From Ilex aquifolium (taxonomy: Eukaryota > Streptophyta > Magnoliopsida > Aquifoliales > Aquifoliaceae), in NCBI GenBank assembly GCA_951799425.1, contig OX637398.1:19230270-19294269 (forward strand): a DNA stretch of 64,000 nt, in the 5' to 3' direction. The translations under genes and the position numbers were made by a program. Under the pieces are notes generated by a model. It was not told the origin of the DNA and did no database searches. It saw nothing but the letters and a program-made list of their open reading frames with translations. Each line of letters begins with the position of its first letter. Positions within the stretch are counted from its first letter, which is position 1. Below, piece after piece: positions 10,621-22,509 of the stretch.

Positions 10621-12348
10621 AATTTTAAGAATAAGAGGTTTAATGGTCGTCCTAATAATGGTCAAAAACAAAACTATCAAAATAATAATAATAAGTTCAA
10701 GGGCTTAGGGAGAGAGAGGATACCTTGCTTTGTTTGTGGACGAACAAATCACTTGGCTAAGGATTGCTACTACAAGAAGACAGAACCATATAAGCCAAAG
10801 CCCAAGCCAAATCAAAGAGGTCCAAGAGCCCAAGTCAATGTTCTAGTGGATGGAGATAATTCTGCCGAACCCTCCTTTAGGTATAGTCGTTCCCTAGTTA
10901 ATTTTACCTATCAAGATAAATATTGGTGGTTAAACTTTGGGGCTAATATACATGTTTACTTTGATCGTGATTTATTTAAATCTTATCAGAAATCAAGTGG
11001 AGGAAGTGTCATGCTAGGAAATGATTCTGTCGCACAAGTACTTGGAATTGGAGACATAGAGTTAAAGATGACATCTGAGAATACATTGATGTTGAAGGGA
11101 GTGCGACATGTTCCTGAAGTTAGAAGAAATTTAGTTAGTGGGTTGTCCTTAGTCCAACAAGGTTATAAGGTTGTAATTGAGTCAAGTAAAGTTGTGATAA
11201 CTAGGAATGATATATTTGTTGGCAAAGGATATATTTGTGATGATTTATTTAAATTGAATGTACTTTCGGAAGTTAATAAAATTTCTCATCAAGTTTTCAA
11301 TGTTGAATCTTGCAATGTATGACATGGAAGATTAGGACACATAAGTCTAAAGAAAATCAAAAGGATGATGGATCTCAATCTTATTCCCAAATCTCATGTA
11401 GATTTTAAACATAAGTGTGAAATTTGTGTACAAGCCAAACAAACTAGAAAACCTCATAAGAGCGTAGAAAGGAATACCCAACTTCTAGAACTTATACATA
11501 GTGATGTATGTGATTCTAGTAGACCGCCAACAAGAGCCGGAAATAAATATTTTGTGACTTTTATAGATGATTGTTCTAAATATTGTTATATTTATCTTAT
11601 CAAGAACAAAGACGAAGTATTTAATAATTTTAAGATATATAAAAATGAGGTTGAAAATCAATTAGAGAGAAAAGTGAAAAGACTAAGGTCCGATAGAGGG
11701 GATGAATATACTCTAACTGACCTTAATACATTTTGTGAAGAACATGGAATAATACATGAAGTGAATCCTCCTTATTCTCCTCAATCAAATGGGGTAGCTG
11801 AAAGAAAGAATAGAACCTTAATGGATATGGTAAATTCAAAGTTGACTAGTTCCGGCTTATCTAATAATTTGTGGAGGGAAGCTATACTTAGTGCTTGTTT
11901 CATCTTAAATAGAGTATATGTTAAAGATAATGAGAAAACTCCATATGAGATATGGAAGGGAAGAGTTCCTAACCTTAGCATCATGAAAATGTGGGGGTGC
12001 TTAGCTAAGGTAGCTATTCCCGAACCAAAGAGAAATAAAATAGGTCCTAAGACCGTAGATACTGTCTTTGTAGGATATGCCCAAAATAGTAGCGCTAATA
12101 GATTCTTAGTTATTAACTCGGAAATTAGTGGAATTTCAAACAATACTATAATTGAATCTAGAGATGCTACATTTTTTGAAGATATTTTTCCTTTTAAAAA
12201 TACAATGCCTAGTCAAGTAAGAGAAACACCTTCAACTAGTGATCAACCTTCTACTAGTTCTATTGCTCCCATAGAGAAAAATATAGAACAACATGTTTTG
12301 TTAAGGAGAAGTAAAAGACCAAGAATAGAGAAGGACTTAGGAAAATGA
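10621..12348 (+). pseudogene. C2 gag zinc knuckle, protease and integrase
   Basis: The frame opens without a usable start in an Asn/Lys-rich gag tail, then a CCHC knuckle (CFVCGRTNHLAKDC) near 10730. The protease motif is WWLNFGANIHV, where the family has D-S-G-A, so the catalytic Asp is lost. After a stop (TGA at 11320-11322, at a family Trp position) come the HGRLGH integrase start, the C-E-I-C zinc pair, and the core (HSDVCD, FIDDCSKY, LRSDRGDEY, SPQSNGVAERKNRTL). The C-terminal GKR-like region runs to 12348. The last codons are shifted by an apparent extra A in GGAAAATG near 12345. Confidence 0.88.
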
Positions 12349-12351
12349 TTT

Positions 12352-13910
12352 TTTTACTTTTCTTGTAGAAGGAGAGCCAACGACATATAAAGAAGCTATG
12401 TCTTCTATAGATGCACCTTTTTGGAAGGAGGCTATTAATAGTGAAATTGAATCTATATTGCTTAATAATACTTGGGATATAGTAGAATTGCCTCCTGGAA
12501 GCAAAGCTATTGGGTGTAAGTGGATATTCAAGAAGAAACCAAAACCCGATGGGAGTATAGATAAATATAAAGCTAGAATGGTGGCTAAAGGATTTACTCA
12601 AAAGAAAGGGATAGATTATTTTGCTACATATTCGCCTGTGACTACTGTCACTACCATTAGAATACTAGTAGCCCTAGCATCTATCCATAACTTAGTAATA
12701 CATCAAATGGATGTCAAGACTGCTTTTCTAAATGGGGATTTAGATGGAGAGATATATATGGAACAACCTGAGGGGTTTATGGTAAAAGGACAAGAACATA
12801 AGGTTTGTAAGTTAGTGAAGTCTTTATATGGCCTTAAACAAGCTCCTAAACAATGGCATGAGAAGTTTGATAAAGTAATTCTAGAGTATGGTTTTAAAAT
12901 TAATGAAAGTGATAAATGTTTATACTACAAGGATAGTGATATTGGTTGTGTGATTTTATGTCTTTATGTAGATGATATACTAATTTTTGGGACAAACTTG
13001 GAGATCGTTCATGATGTTAAATCTTATTTATCTACTAAGTTTGATATGAAAGATTTGGGATAAGCCTATGTAGTCTTGGGAATGAAAATTGAGAAAACAT
13101 CTAATGGAATATCTCTAAGTCAGTCTAGCACCATAGAGAAAATGTTGGAAAAGTTTGGTTTTTGTGATAGTAAGTCTGTATCAACACCATATGATCCTCA
13201 TGTATATTTAAAAAAAAATAAAGGAGAACCGATTTTACAATTGAAGTACTCACAAATGATTGGATCTTTATTATACATATCAAATAAGTCTAGACCTGAT
13301 ATCTCGTATGTTCTAGGGAGACTAAGTAGATATACACATAGTCCTAGTAAAGGGTATTGGGTTGCCTTAGAGAGAGTCTTTAAATATCTTAAAGGAACCT
13401 TAGACTACTCTTTATGTTATAGTGGATTTCCTAGTGTAGTTGAGGGCTTTAGTGATGCAAATTGGATCACCGATAGTTTAGATATAAAATCTACTACTGG
13501 CTATGTCTTTTTGTTAGGAGGAGCAGCCATATCTTGGGGATCTAAAAAACAAACCCTAATATCAAGAAGTACTATGGAGTCATAACTTATAGCCCTAGAT
13601 ACCACGTGTGCTGAGGCTGAGTGGATAAAAAAATTATTACTAGAGATACCTCTAGTGGAAAAACACATACCTTCCATTTCGTTACACTGTGATAGTAAGG
13701 AAGTGATTGAGCTTGTGAAGCAGAATCATAATAATAAAAAGATGAACAGACATATACAAGTGAGATATAAATCAATAAAGAAAATGCTAAGTAAAAGCAT
13801 AATCTCACTAGACTTTGTGATGTCTGAGCTAAATATAGCTGATTAGCTAACTAAAGGGCTTTCAAGGAAAGCTATCTCAGAACTGTCGAGGGGGATGGCT
13901 TAAGCCCACA
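12352..13910 (+). pseudogene. C2 reverse transcriptase and RNase H
   Basis: In one frame, different from the integrase. RT: SIDAPFWKEAINSEIES, WDIVELPPGSKAIGCKWIFK, MDVKTAFLNGDL, KSLYGLKQAPKQWHEKFD and the catalytic YVDDILIFG near 12966. RNase H follows with GFSDANW, STTGYVFLLGG and CDSKEVIEL. In-frame stops at 13061 (TAA, after KDLG), 13583 (TAA, after STMES) and near 13844 (TAG, after NIAD) lie at conserved family positions. RT catalytic residues are intact; the stops make it non-functional as a whole. Confidence 0.88.
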
Positions 13911-14508
13911 AGGGAATCACCTAAGGAGGTAACCCAACTTTTGTGATTGGGGACCCCATGAAGGAAATTCAATAGGTAGAAACAATTCATACTGCGTGAC
14001 TCATTAGCACTGTTATTTTGGAAATATCCAAGAGGAGATATTTTACTGCTCATCCCTATGGCAGAAGTGCATATGCAGTGTGACAGTAAGGAAGGGTTTT
14101 ACCCTGAATGAGACTGAGGCAAGAATACTCCTGCAGGGTATTGTGCACATGTACCCTTGGAGGGCTCACCTAAGTGAGAGTAGTCGTGAGGCCGCGACTA
14201 TGAGAATTGGGTTATTCTCTAGAAACTCTCAGGAGAATCAAGATCAAGTGCAAGACCATTAATAGCACTGACCCGCAAATCTTGACCAATATCAGTACTG
14301 TGTGTGTGACATGTTGAGCTCTGATTCAAAGGGTCTAGTTCAAGCCTTTGGTTACTATGATCCTTCGGAGGAATACTGTCAACACTAAGTGAGGTTCAAG
14401 TCCGGAACACACCTACACCTATTACACAGTATAATAGTTGCCCATATTTTCTGTATTAAAATATAAAATATTTGAAATATTTTGAAGTTTCAAAAACTTG
14501 TGGGGGAT
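13911..14508 (+). other. C2 3' untranslated region and polypurine tract
   Basis: About 600 bp without coding between the end of RNase H and the 3' LTR. It ends in TTGTGGGGGAT (14499-14508), a polypurine tract directly before the LTR start TGTAAAAATAAA. Confidence 0.7.
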
Positions 14509-15374
14509 TGTAAAAATAAAAATTAAGTTTTTAAAACTTTTATTGAATTTCCATTTTAATTATATTTAAATTGTGAATTTCAGTTGCAATTTTTTTGGTC
14601 CTATTTAGTGTGTATTAAAATTTGTTTTATGGCTATTCTTGCTTTTATTGAATTTCCATTTTAATTGTGTTTAAATTGTGAATTTCAGTTGTAGGTTTTT
14701 TGGTCCTATTTAGTGTGTATTAAAATTGGTTTTATGGCTATTCTTGAGAAGCATGTGCCAAACGGTTAAATAAATAAATAAACAAATTGAATAGCCATCA
14801 TGTGTACGTTAATACACAGTGGCTATATAAATGGCTTGGAGATATCTTTTGGCGAGCACGAAATCAACACTCCAGCTTCCTTCCAATTGCTTGTTTTCAA
14901 GTTTTTTTATACTTGGCCTACTTTTCAATTATCGTCTCTTATTTTGTTTTTGGGCAACTCGATTCGAGTCAGGTTCACTTCAATCTTCCAGTGGACGTGA
15001 CCATTGAAAGGTGTTGATGCGAGCGTCTGGGTTGGATTTTGGAGTCGCTGGTGTCCGTCAGTACCCTCACGTGGGGAGGCTCAGCTGTTTTAGGACAGTG
15101 ATCACACGTTTCTCGGACTCCCAGGCCAGCTCTTTCCAAATTAATTTATTTTGTTTATATAAACTGCATGTATTCGTTTAAATCACATGTTATATTTTAA
15201 TGATCTAACCTCTATTAATTTGCATGCTTTATTTCTAATTTTAGATTACAACACTCATAGTTATTTTGCTCACATCATAATTCTAATATTTGTTGCTTTG
15301 GTCAAAAGTTCAGTATCCGTTTTTCCTAATTCCAATCATAAATCTATAAGTAAGATCTATAATTATTTTTTACA
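14509..15374 (+). repeat. 3' LTR of C2
   Basis: Homologous to 9558-10408, with many substitutions and small indels by eye, so C2 is clearly older than G3. It carries the same internal 106 bp duplication. It ends TTTTTTACA at 15374, next to the TSD remnant GGTTC. Confidence 0.88.
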
Positions 15375-15379
15375 GGTTC

Positions 15380-16230
15380 AGTGTAATCATGGCTATATTC
15401 TTGAGTGACAAGTTGGGCCTTCTAACGAGCCACAACCCCATTGCCATTAGGTTTGAGTCTATAAATCCACTTGTACCCAATAATTTTTTGATTAGGTGGT
15501 GGAGGAACCACATCCCAAGTTCCTTCGGTGATAAGAACATTGAACTCCGAAGACATAACATCCTGCCATTCTTTGTGCTTTTGGGCTTGTGTATAAGAAT
15601 TGGGATCAATCATATGGGGATTGGTGGCATATTGAGCAGTAAGGGAAATAATGGTTTTTCCTTTGAAAGTGTTCCGACTTCTGAACGAGTGAAAATGGGA
15701 TGTTAAATGATGGCTAAACCATAAGGCAGTCCACTAGGCAGAACTAGTGAAGTAGAATTGTTGTCATTGTTGACATGGGAGGTTTGAGATGTTGCGGTGC
15801 TTGATGATAGAGAATAGGAGCTGGCAGACGCATGAAAGGGGCTGGAAGGCGTTGTGGGGTTTCTGGCAGGCACATGTGGGACAGTTGTGCAAGGAGAAAC
15901 CATTGTTTGTGGATAATAGTGAATAATGGCTCTGCTGGGAAGCACAGTAGGAGTAAGACGAGATGGAGAACATATTGGTGTTGCACCAGAAGTTGGGAGT
16001 GGAGTCTAGCATGATGCTAATCATTTTTCTTTCTCCTGTTGGTTACAATTGGTGGAGTCTACCTTTACTGTGATTAGATAATGAATATTTTAAAGGAGAA
16101 ATCGAAGGGTAGGTGAAAGAGACAAGTCAACTGGCATCAATTTCCTATTGGAGAAAAATTAAGGTATTCAATTTATACGAAACAAATCTATTGTAATGGG
16201 CAAACAAAGAAGAAGACGTTCAACAAACAA
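15380..16230 (-). pseudogene. C1 pol linker and start of reverse transcriptase
   Basis: On the minus strand, downstream of the primer site, a Ser/Thr/Pro-rich linker (NNDNNSTSLVLPSGLPYG near 15720) leads into an N-terminal copia RT: MIDPNSYTQAQKHKEWQDVM, then WDVVPPPPNQKIIGYKWIY. The frame breaks several times. The segment stops at the C2 insertion and resumes at 9557. Gag, protease and integrase do not appear between primer site and RT, so C1 was internally deleted before C2 landed. Confidence 0.75.
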
Positions 16231-16456
16231 GCCTCAGATACCATGTAGAAAACATAAAATGCACCATCTTGTAAAGAGAAAAAAAAATCTCTAGCTTAAT
16301 AAGGGTCCAACCCATGTAGTCCTATTATATTGTGTATCATATGGTTACAAGATAAATAATGTCTAACCATAATTTAATCTACTAGACAAACTCTGAGGAC
16401 TAGTAAAATACTAGATAAAAGATATCCATATATGAGAATAACTCTAAGAGGTTTTT
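16231..16456 (-). repeat. C1 primer site and partial 5' LTR
   Basis: The minus strand reads TGGTATCTGAGGC (16231-16243), a variant of the iMet primer site, directly after the LTR end TTTTCTACA. The LTR runs to about 16456, where CTCTAAGAGGTTTT marks the LINE insertion point. The matching host sequence resumes at 31645. Confidence 0.7.
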
Positions 16457-16458
16457 GT

Positions 16459-16500
16459 TTTTTTTTTTTTTTTAATCGGTAAAATCTTACACCTTAAACT
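16459..16500 (-). mobile_element. Inverted LINE-like tail at the 5' end of the LINE
   Basis: The plus strand shows about 18 T residues followed by AATCGGTAAAATC, i.e. TTTTACCGATT plus poly-A on the minus strand. That is a common terminus of plant LINEs, but it differs from this LINE's own CCTTCCG-poly-A end. It sits exactly at the 5' junction, inside the TSD. Confidence 0.5.
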
Positions 16501-16919
16501 AACATCCGCAGAACAAGACTGCTACAGGAACGAAGCCAGCAGACCACCACCAGCCACCCTACCACCACCAGATCCCACCACCACTCAGCCTCCCAACCAC
16601 ACACCAGATCCCACCACCACCTAGCCACCACCAAACCAAGCAAAACCCACCACCACCAAAACCCCACCAATACACCACCCACCACTAAAACCCACCACCA
16701 GCCAACACCAATCCAAGCATAACCCACCTCCACCCAACCACCCATCACCAAACCAAGCAATACCCACCACCACTAGCCACCTATCATCCACCACCAGCAG
16801 ACATGGCCATCCTCTGCTCCTCTTTTTCCCCTTCGATCCCCTTCTTCCACCTCCCCTCTCCTTATTTTCACTGATATCTGATTGAGCAAAAACGTTGTAG
16901 TTCCTAACCCCTAAATATC
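16500..16919 (+). other. LINE 5' region with CCACCA-rich low-complexity sequence
   Basis: 16535-16800 is dominated by CCACCA and CCCACCACC. In frame this would give Pro/Thr/His-rich peptide, but no conserved domain is seen. It probably represents the LINE 5' UTR or start of ORF1. A pyrimidine-rich stretch follows up to the solo LTR at 16920. Confidence 0.45.
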
Positions 16920-18739
16920 ATCCCTTAGAATGTGTATATGGTGTATGTGTGAAAGGGAGTGTCACTCTCCCTCGGGGTGATGCAAGAGATTAGGCAACAA
17001 CGGATTGGTGGAAAATGGAATGAACAAAATGTGAATGAAATGTGGGTGTGTGAACAAAAGTGCTCCCCAATCGCAAAGAGTCTTTTGTGTGTCGGTGTTT
17101 TACTTGGAAGAGTATTCCAAGGTCGTCTCCTCAGGGAAGGAGAGGTCAAGTTGTGTGAAAGTGATTTTGGTGAACAAAAGGGAAAAGTGTAAAATCTTTT
17201 GTTTGTGTTTTGTGAGTGAAGTTTTTGAATGAAAATGCAATGAAAACAAATGTTGGCTAATCCAAAGAGTTCACTCCAATGAGGATGTCAATCCAACTCA
17301 AAGACTTCCTCCAATAGAGCCTAGATGTACGATTGATTCGTGGGAAGCTCGGGACTAAAATGGAGGTGAGAATTCAAGCATACCCCGTGACGATGCCTAC
17401 GGTGTATCAAGAGCTCACAACCATGTCCTCACCCCAACCCAGTCAAACCGAGCCATCGTACTCTGAGAGGAGGAATGAAAATGAGTTGAAGTGGCACACC
17501 CAAGAGGAGTTCTCCCTTGGATTAGCCAACTTTAAATCTAACTACTCATATTTAAAGCAAAAGCATTCATAATGTAAAGAGACATGTAAATGAAATGAAG
17601 ATTAGAACTTGTATTTATGCTAGGAGAATGTAAGCTACAGAGGAGAATTCATTTCATAACTAAAAACAAAGCTTGAAGATAAAACCCAGCAGAAAAATAA
17701 AAGTGCAAGAGCATTTGAATTAAACTTGGTTAGACTAGAATTAAAAGAGATTACAATGGAAGAAATAAAGATTACAAGGGAACTACAACTTACTGCAACG
17801 AAATGGGAGAAGAAAATGCAAAAACATAAGCTTTCTACTATTCATCATCTTCTACATTGGACTACTCCTAAGCTTAGGTAGCCACCTCCCTTTGCAATGC
17901 TGAATAATGCTGAGTATATGGAGTGTGAGCCTTCAAATTTCGTGCATGGTGGTCCCCCCAGCTGTGTGCAGGCCACCCATCAATAGGAGGTTGAGTTGAA
18001 GCCTTGGACAGGCTAGCCTGCAACCCACATGGCAGCCCATTTCTCTCTCTTCCTCCTTGAATGCCAAGCCTCAAAAGTCTTCAAGTTGTGTCAGGGAGGC
18101 ATGGAAATGTGTAAGGAAATGTTGGGGGGCAAGTGGGAGAAGCATCGGTGGGACCCCCAAGCAAGTGGGAAGTGATTTGGAGGCATTTCGGGCTTTTTCA
18201 GAAGACAGTACCGGTACTGTACCGTACCGGTACTTCGAACACCAGTAGCTTCGGTACGGTACCGGTACAGTACCGGTACTATTTTTCTGCTCCGGACCAG
18301 TCTTCGTAGAATTGGCATAACTTTTGATCTAACCGTCCGATTGAGCTGAAATGTTGACACAATACAGAAGACATCTAGATCTACAACTTTTATGTTTTTC
18401 ACTTTTTCATATTCGAAGTGGATCATGGTCAAAATGGAGGAAAACCGAGGCTCTGTTTCCAGATGGTGTGGCTGCTGGTGCTTTTGTTCCCAAACACCAA
18501 TACCTCCTTGATTTCATCACTTTTAAGCCTCCAAATCTTCATGTAATGTGTCCATGCCCTCACCACACATCCATCATAGTTGCAAGGTCCTAAAATCAAT
18601 CATTTAAGCTATAAAAACTTGCAACAATGAAAATTCAACATTATTCATAAAATCGGCTAACTCTAAGTACTTAGATGCAAAAGTTGAGTTAAAATGCATG
18701 TAATGAGGCCTTGAAATATACAATATTTTGTGCTCATCA
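16920..18739. repeat. Probable solo LTR inserted in the LINE
   Basis: ATATC occurs at both edges (16915-16919 and 18740-18744). Removing 1,825 bp rejoins LINE sequence smoothly and gives the LINE its expected length. The segment ends GCTCATCA; the start (ATCCCTTAG) lacks a clear TG, so the left edge is worn. It has LTR-like features: no coding, a phrase resembling many plant LTRs (CATAACTTTTGATCTAACCG near 18318), and a GTAC-rich palindrome at 18206-18280. Family and orientation uncertain. Confidence 0.5.
18206..18280. repeat. GTAC-rich inverted repeat (27 bp arms)
   Basis: Two arms of about 27 bp (AGTACCGGTACTGTACCG... and its near-exact reverse complement) flank a short loop containing TTCGAAC and CTTCG. 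The region holds ten GTAC tetramers. The core GGTACCGGTAC motif is the same as in the G3 LTR promoter, although the surrounding sequence is unrelated. Confidence 0.8.
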
Positions 18740-18744
18740 ATATC

Positions 18745-20300
18745 CAGCCTTCTCCTTCTATCATGGGACCTTGCTCCATCATTAATGATCCAGTCATTTA
18801 TGGAGGCGAGAAAAATCCCTCACCTCCTATTCTCACCGATACCTAGAAATCTACCCCCATTACCCTCTCCCCTGCCATTAATGGTGCTGAATCACTCATT
18901 CACCATCCAGGGTAAGACAGCCTTTTGCTGATTGGCCCTATTTCTGGTCCCAAACTGACCTCCTCTAGTTCAGCCCCCTCTGGTTTGCCCCCCTCTGGAT
19001 CTGGTACCAAATCTGTGGCATCTGTCCCTATTATGGTGAATGCTCCTACCCCTTCTGTGAGTAGTAAGCTGGGTAATAACCAGCAAGTGAAAGGAGTTCC
19101 CAAAACTCCATGGAACCAAGTTTTGAAATTTGGAAGAGGGGATAACACCTAAAATCCCAATTCATACTCCATCCCTCCTCAAGAGCAGATGAAACTGAAA
19201 TTCTACCAGCCAAAGAGACTCAACAATAAGGTTATTGTTCTTCCTCCTCCTGAAGTGGTGAACAAAGGATGTGCTGAATGGAGTAATTGTCTGGTAGGAT
19301 ATTTCATAGAAAAGAAACTTTCCTTTTCTTTTGTGAAATTCATTGCTCACAAAGTGTGGAATTACATTGGTTTGTTGGAGGTTCTTGCTAATGACCATGG
19401 CTTCTTCTTCTTTAAGTTTGCAAGTGAAGAAGCAAGACCTAAGGTTGTTGAATCAGGCCCCTGGTTATTTCAGGGGAGGCCTTTGATTCTAAAAAAGTGG
19501 CAGGCTGATGTTGTTATTTCAAAAGAAGATCACTATTTCATCCCACTTTGGATTAAGATCTATAACATTCCTCTCCAATTTTGGACGGAGAAGGTTTTGA
19601 GCTACATGGCTAGTGCAGTTGGTAGACCTCTCTATGCTGATTCGCTAACCTCTAGCAAGAAAAGAATCATTTTTGCACGCATTTGTGTTGAAGTTAGCGC
19701 AAAGGATGAGCTGATTGATTCTTTTTTACCTTCAGCTAGGGGGTGAAGACGTTCAGCACACAGTGAGTATTGGAGTAGAATATTAATGGAAGCCAAGGGC
19801 TTGCCATCACTACCAAATATTCGGTCACTCCGACTCCCAATGTCCTTCTTCTGCAACTCAGATCATTTCTCCTTTTGCTGCTAATCTAGCTGCATCATTC
19901 TCTGATAACCCTCTGGAGCCAATTCCAACAGTGGTTAATAAAGGAAAAGCTATTATGGTTGATCCTCTCTCTCAAACTCATATGGGAAGTAATGTCAATG
20001 GCACACCTGGTCTTCAACATGCAGATCTACAGAATGAATCTCAGGTGAATGTTGTCTCCCCCCCTTTTCCAATCCCCCCATTCTGAGTTGTTTGCTGGTC
20101 CAACTAGCAATAATAGATTCAACTGTCTTATTGAGGAGGGTAGCAATCTAATTGTGGATATTAGCCCAAAGCCTTCCATGTTCCCTCCACCCAATGCTCC
20201 TAAAGTTGCCCCGCGTCTTGAGAACCCTGCAAACTCTCCACATGTTTTGACTAATAACAATGCATCTCAAAAGAAAAAGAAAAAATCTAAGAGAAATCCC
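18745..20300 (+). pseudogene. LINE ORF1 (DUF4283 RNA-binding protein)
   Basis: ORF1 of plant L1 elements encodes a nucleic-acid-binding protein that coats LINE RNA. A Pro/Ser-rich N-terminus (about 18745-19140) leads to a DUF4283-type domain at 19189-19746 (KLKFYQPKRLNNKVIVLPPP, FFFFKFASEEARPKVVESGP, WLFQGRPLILKKW, PLWIKIYNIPLQFW). A frameshift and stop follow. A CCHC-type knuckle near 19790 reads CHHYQIFGHSDSQC, with the second Cys replaced by Tyr. The basic tail (QKKKKKSKRN, about 20270) ends just before ORF2. Several stops and frame changes make it inactive. Confidence 0.8.
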
Positions 20301-20358
20301 ATGGAAATGGGGGGAGTAGGAAGGCTGAGTGCCTTAGGCTCAGCAAAGCTCTTCTTTC

Positions 20359-22202
20359 TTGATGATTGCTATCTCCTGCTGGAATATTAGAGAACTAAAT
20401 GACTCCTCTAAGCAAGAAGAAATAAAGAAGCTTGTCAGGGGCCAGCGACTTGACCTAATGATCATTATTGAAACCAAGGTAAGATTGGTGAATAAGAACA
20501 GAATTATGGAGAATTTGTTCAAGAACTGGGATACTCTTGATAATTACTTGAGTCACCCCTATGGGAGAATATAGATTGCCTGGAATCCTGAATCCCTTCT
20601 TGTTAGAAGGTTGTCTGAATCTGACCAAGTTGTTCATTGTCATGTTCAACAGCTGGGTAGTCAGCTCAACTTCTATTTATCTTTTGTGTATGCTCAGAAT
20701 GAAGGGATTGAAAGAAGAAGGCTTTGGCATGATCTTACTACGTGGGCTAGCCTCCATTATAATGACCCCTGGATCATCATGGGTGACTTCAATGTCATTA
20801 GAAATCCTAAAGAATTGTGTGGATGCTCCGGTCACTGGACACAAGATATGGTGGAGTTTGAGGATTACATTCAGAGTTCTGAGTTTGAAGACCTCAGGTT
20901 TTCTGGCATCTTTCATTCTTGGAGCAATAATAGGCATGGCTCTGGTTCCATCTCAAGGAAACTTGATAGAGCTCTTGTAAATGAGAGATGAAATTCTTCT
21001 TTCCACCAATCTGAAGCTGAATTCTTGCCTTCAGGTATCTCTAATCACTCTCATATTATTGCAAGATTTGGTGAATCTATGAGAGACAACAATGCCCCTT
21101 TCAAATTCTTCAATCACCTGGATGATGGAACTGATTTTTTAAACCTTGTGGCTGCTTCTTGGTGCGAACCTATCCAAGGCTCTCATCAGTTTAAAGTTTG
21201 TAAGAAGCTTAAACTCCTCAAAAGTATCTTCAAATCTATTTGTAGAGAAAAAGGGCCAATCTCTGATTTGGTCATTAAGACCAAGCTTGACCTTAATGAC
21301 TGCCTAAGAAGCATTGATACCAACCCTAATGACCACTCTAAGTGGGAGGAGAGAAAGATTATTTTAGCTGAATACCTTGTTGCTTCTAAGGATGAGGAGT
21401 TAATGTATAAGCAGAAATCTAGGATTCTTTGGCTCAAAGAGGGTGACCAAAACACTAGATTCTTCTTTAAATCCGTGATCAATAGGAGAAATAGGAAGAA
21501 AATCATTTCTATTAAGAATGATAATGGGCTTATTGTTGAAGGGAACCAGGAGGTTAAGAGAGTTGCTATTGATCATTTCAAGAATCTCTTTTCACACTCC
21601 TGCAATCTAGTATCGACTATGGGTAGAAGATCTATGCTAGAGTCTATTGTCCACAGCAAAGTGACTGATGCACAGGCCTCTATTACGTCTGAGATGGTTA
21701 CTGATGAGGAAATCAAGTCAGTTTTTTTCTCTATGAATAATTTCGAATCTCCTGGACCTGATGGGTATATTGCCTATTTTTTCAAGAAAGCTTGGTCTGT
21801 TATAGGGAATGATTTCATCAAAGCTATTAAGGAATTATTTGCAACTGGTAAACTCCTTAAGGAAATGAATGCAACCATCATTGCTTTAGCCCCCAAGTGC
21901 CCCAATCCTTCCTCTATGAATGAGTTCAGACCTATTGCCTGCTGCAATACTATTTATAAAGCCATCTCAAAACTGTTAACCAGTCCCAATCTGCCTTCAT
22001 CCCTGGTAGAAGAATTGGTGATAACATCCTCTTGACTCAAGAGCTTCTGAGGGACTACCACAGAAACAAGGGATCTCCTAGATGTGCTATTAAAGTTGAC
22101 TTAAAGAAGGCTTTTGATTCTGTCAATTGGAGTTTTTTTATGGATGCTTTAGAAGCTTTTAATTTCCCTCCTGTTATGAGAACTTGGATCTGGCAATGTA
22201 TC
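20359..22202 (+). pseudogene. LINE ORF2, part 1: endonuclease and start of RT
   Basis: The product nicks DNA and reverse-transcribes LINE RNA at the nick. The AP endonuclease is visible: ISCWNIREL, IIETKV (catalytic Glu region), FVYAQNEG, WIIMGDFNV, and the SWSNNR and KLDRALVN motifs. After SNHSHI the linker leads to RT: ESPGPDGY, FRPIACCNTIYKAISKLL and, after a frameshift near 21985 (apparently a small deletion), SAFIPGRRIGDNILLTQEL and KVDLKKAFDSVNW. In-frame stops at 20572 (TAG) and 20989 (TGA) both sit where the family has Trp. The frame is interrupted by G3 at 22203 and resumes exactly at 29338. Confidence 0.88.
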
Positions 22203-22509
22203 TGTAACACCCCGCATTTTCGTTCATATAGATATATAGATATAGCAAATAATGGTTGTAAAGATGTGGATAGGGGTATTGAAGTGTGTTTGAACTTTGT
22301 AAATTTGAAAAGTAAAGATTTAAAATGTTAATGAAAATCATAGTTGAAATTTAGTTTTAGTGAGTGAAAATATAAAATTTTAGGTCTTATAACTTGTATT
22401 AGATAGGTTTGGTGTATAAATATGTGTTGGAGAGGTTTGTGATGGATTTGGTTAGTTTTGGAATGGATTGGAAATGGAAAACAAAAGAAATAGGCAAAAT
22501 TGGGTAAAT

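Larger units (their letters stand above)
9558..15374 (+). mobile_element. C2: Ty1/copia element inserted in C1
   Basis: Two direct LTRs (9558-10408 and 14509-15374) flank copia-ordered coding: zinc knuckle, protease, integrase, RT, RNase H. The flanking duplication is GGTTT at 9553-9557 and GGTTC at 15375-15379. The right copy seems to have lost one T, which also explains a 1 bp frame slip in the C1 RT at that point. Most of gag and the primer site are missing. Lineage within copia not assigned. Confidence 0.92.
9037..16456 (-). mobile_element. C1: old, decayed Ty1/copia element, split by C2
   Basis: Copia coding on the minus strand resumes on both sides of C2. The RT start lies at about 15375-15620 and the rest of the RT at 9037-9557. 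At the right end a primer site (minus TGGTATCTGAGGC, plus 16231-16243) directly abuts an LTR whose inner edge is TGTAGAAAAC at 16244. The LTR is cut at 16456 by the LINE insertion and probably continues after 31658. Gag and most of integrase are deleted. The 3' end is truncated near 9037. Confidence 0.8.

Noticed and set aside
16494..16760. Gly/Trp/Val-rich minus-strand open frame
   Set aside because: It is the reverse reading of a CCACCA-rich low-complexity tract, with no domain.
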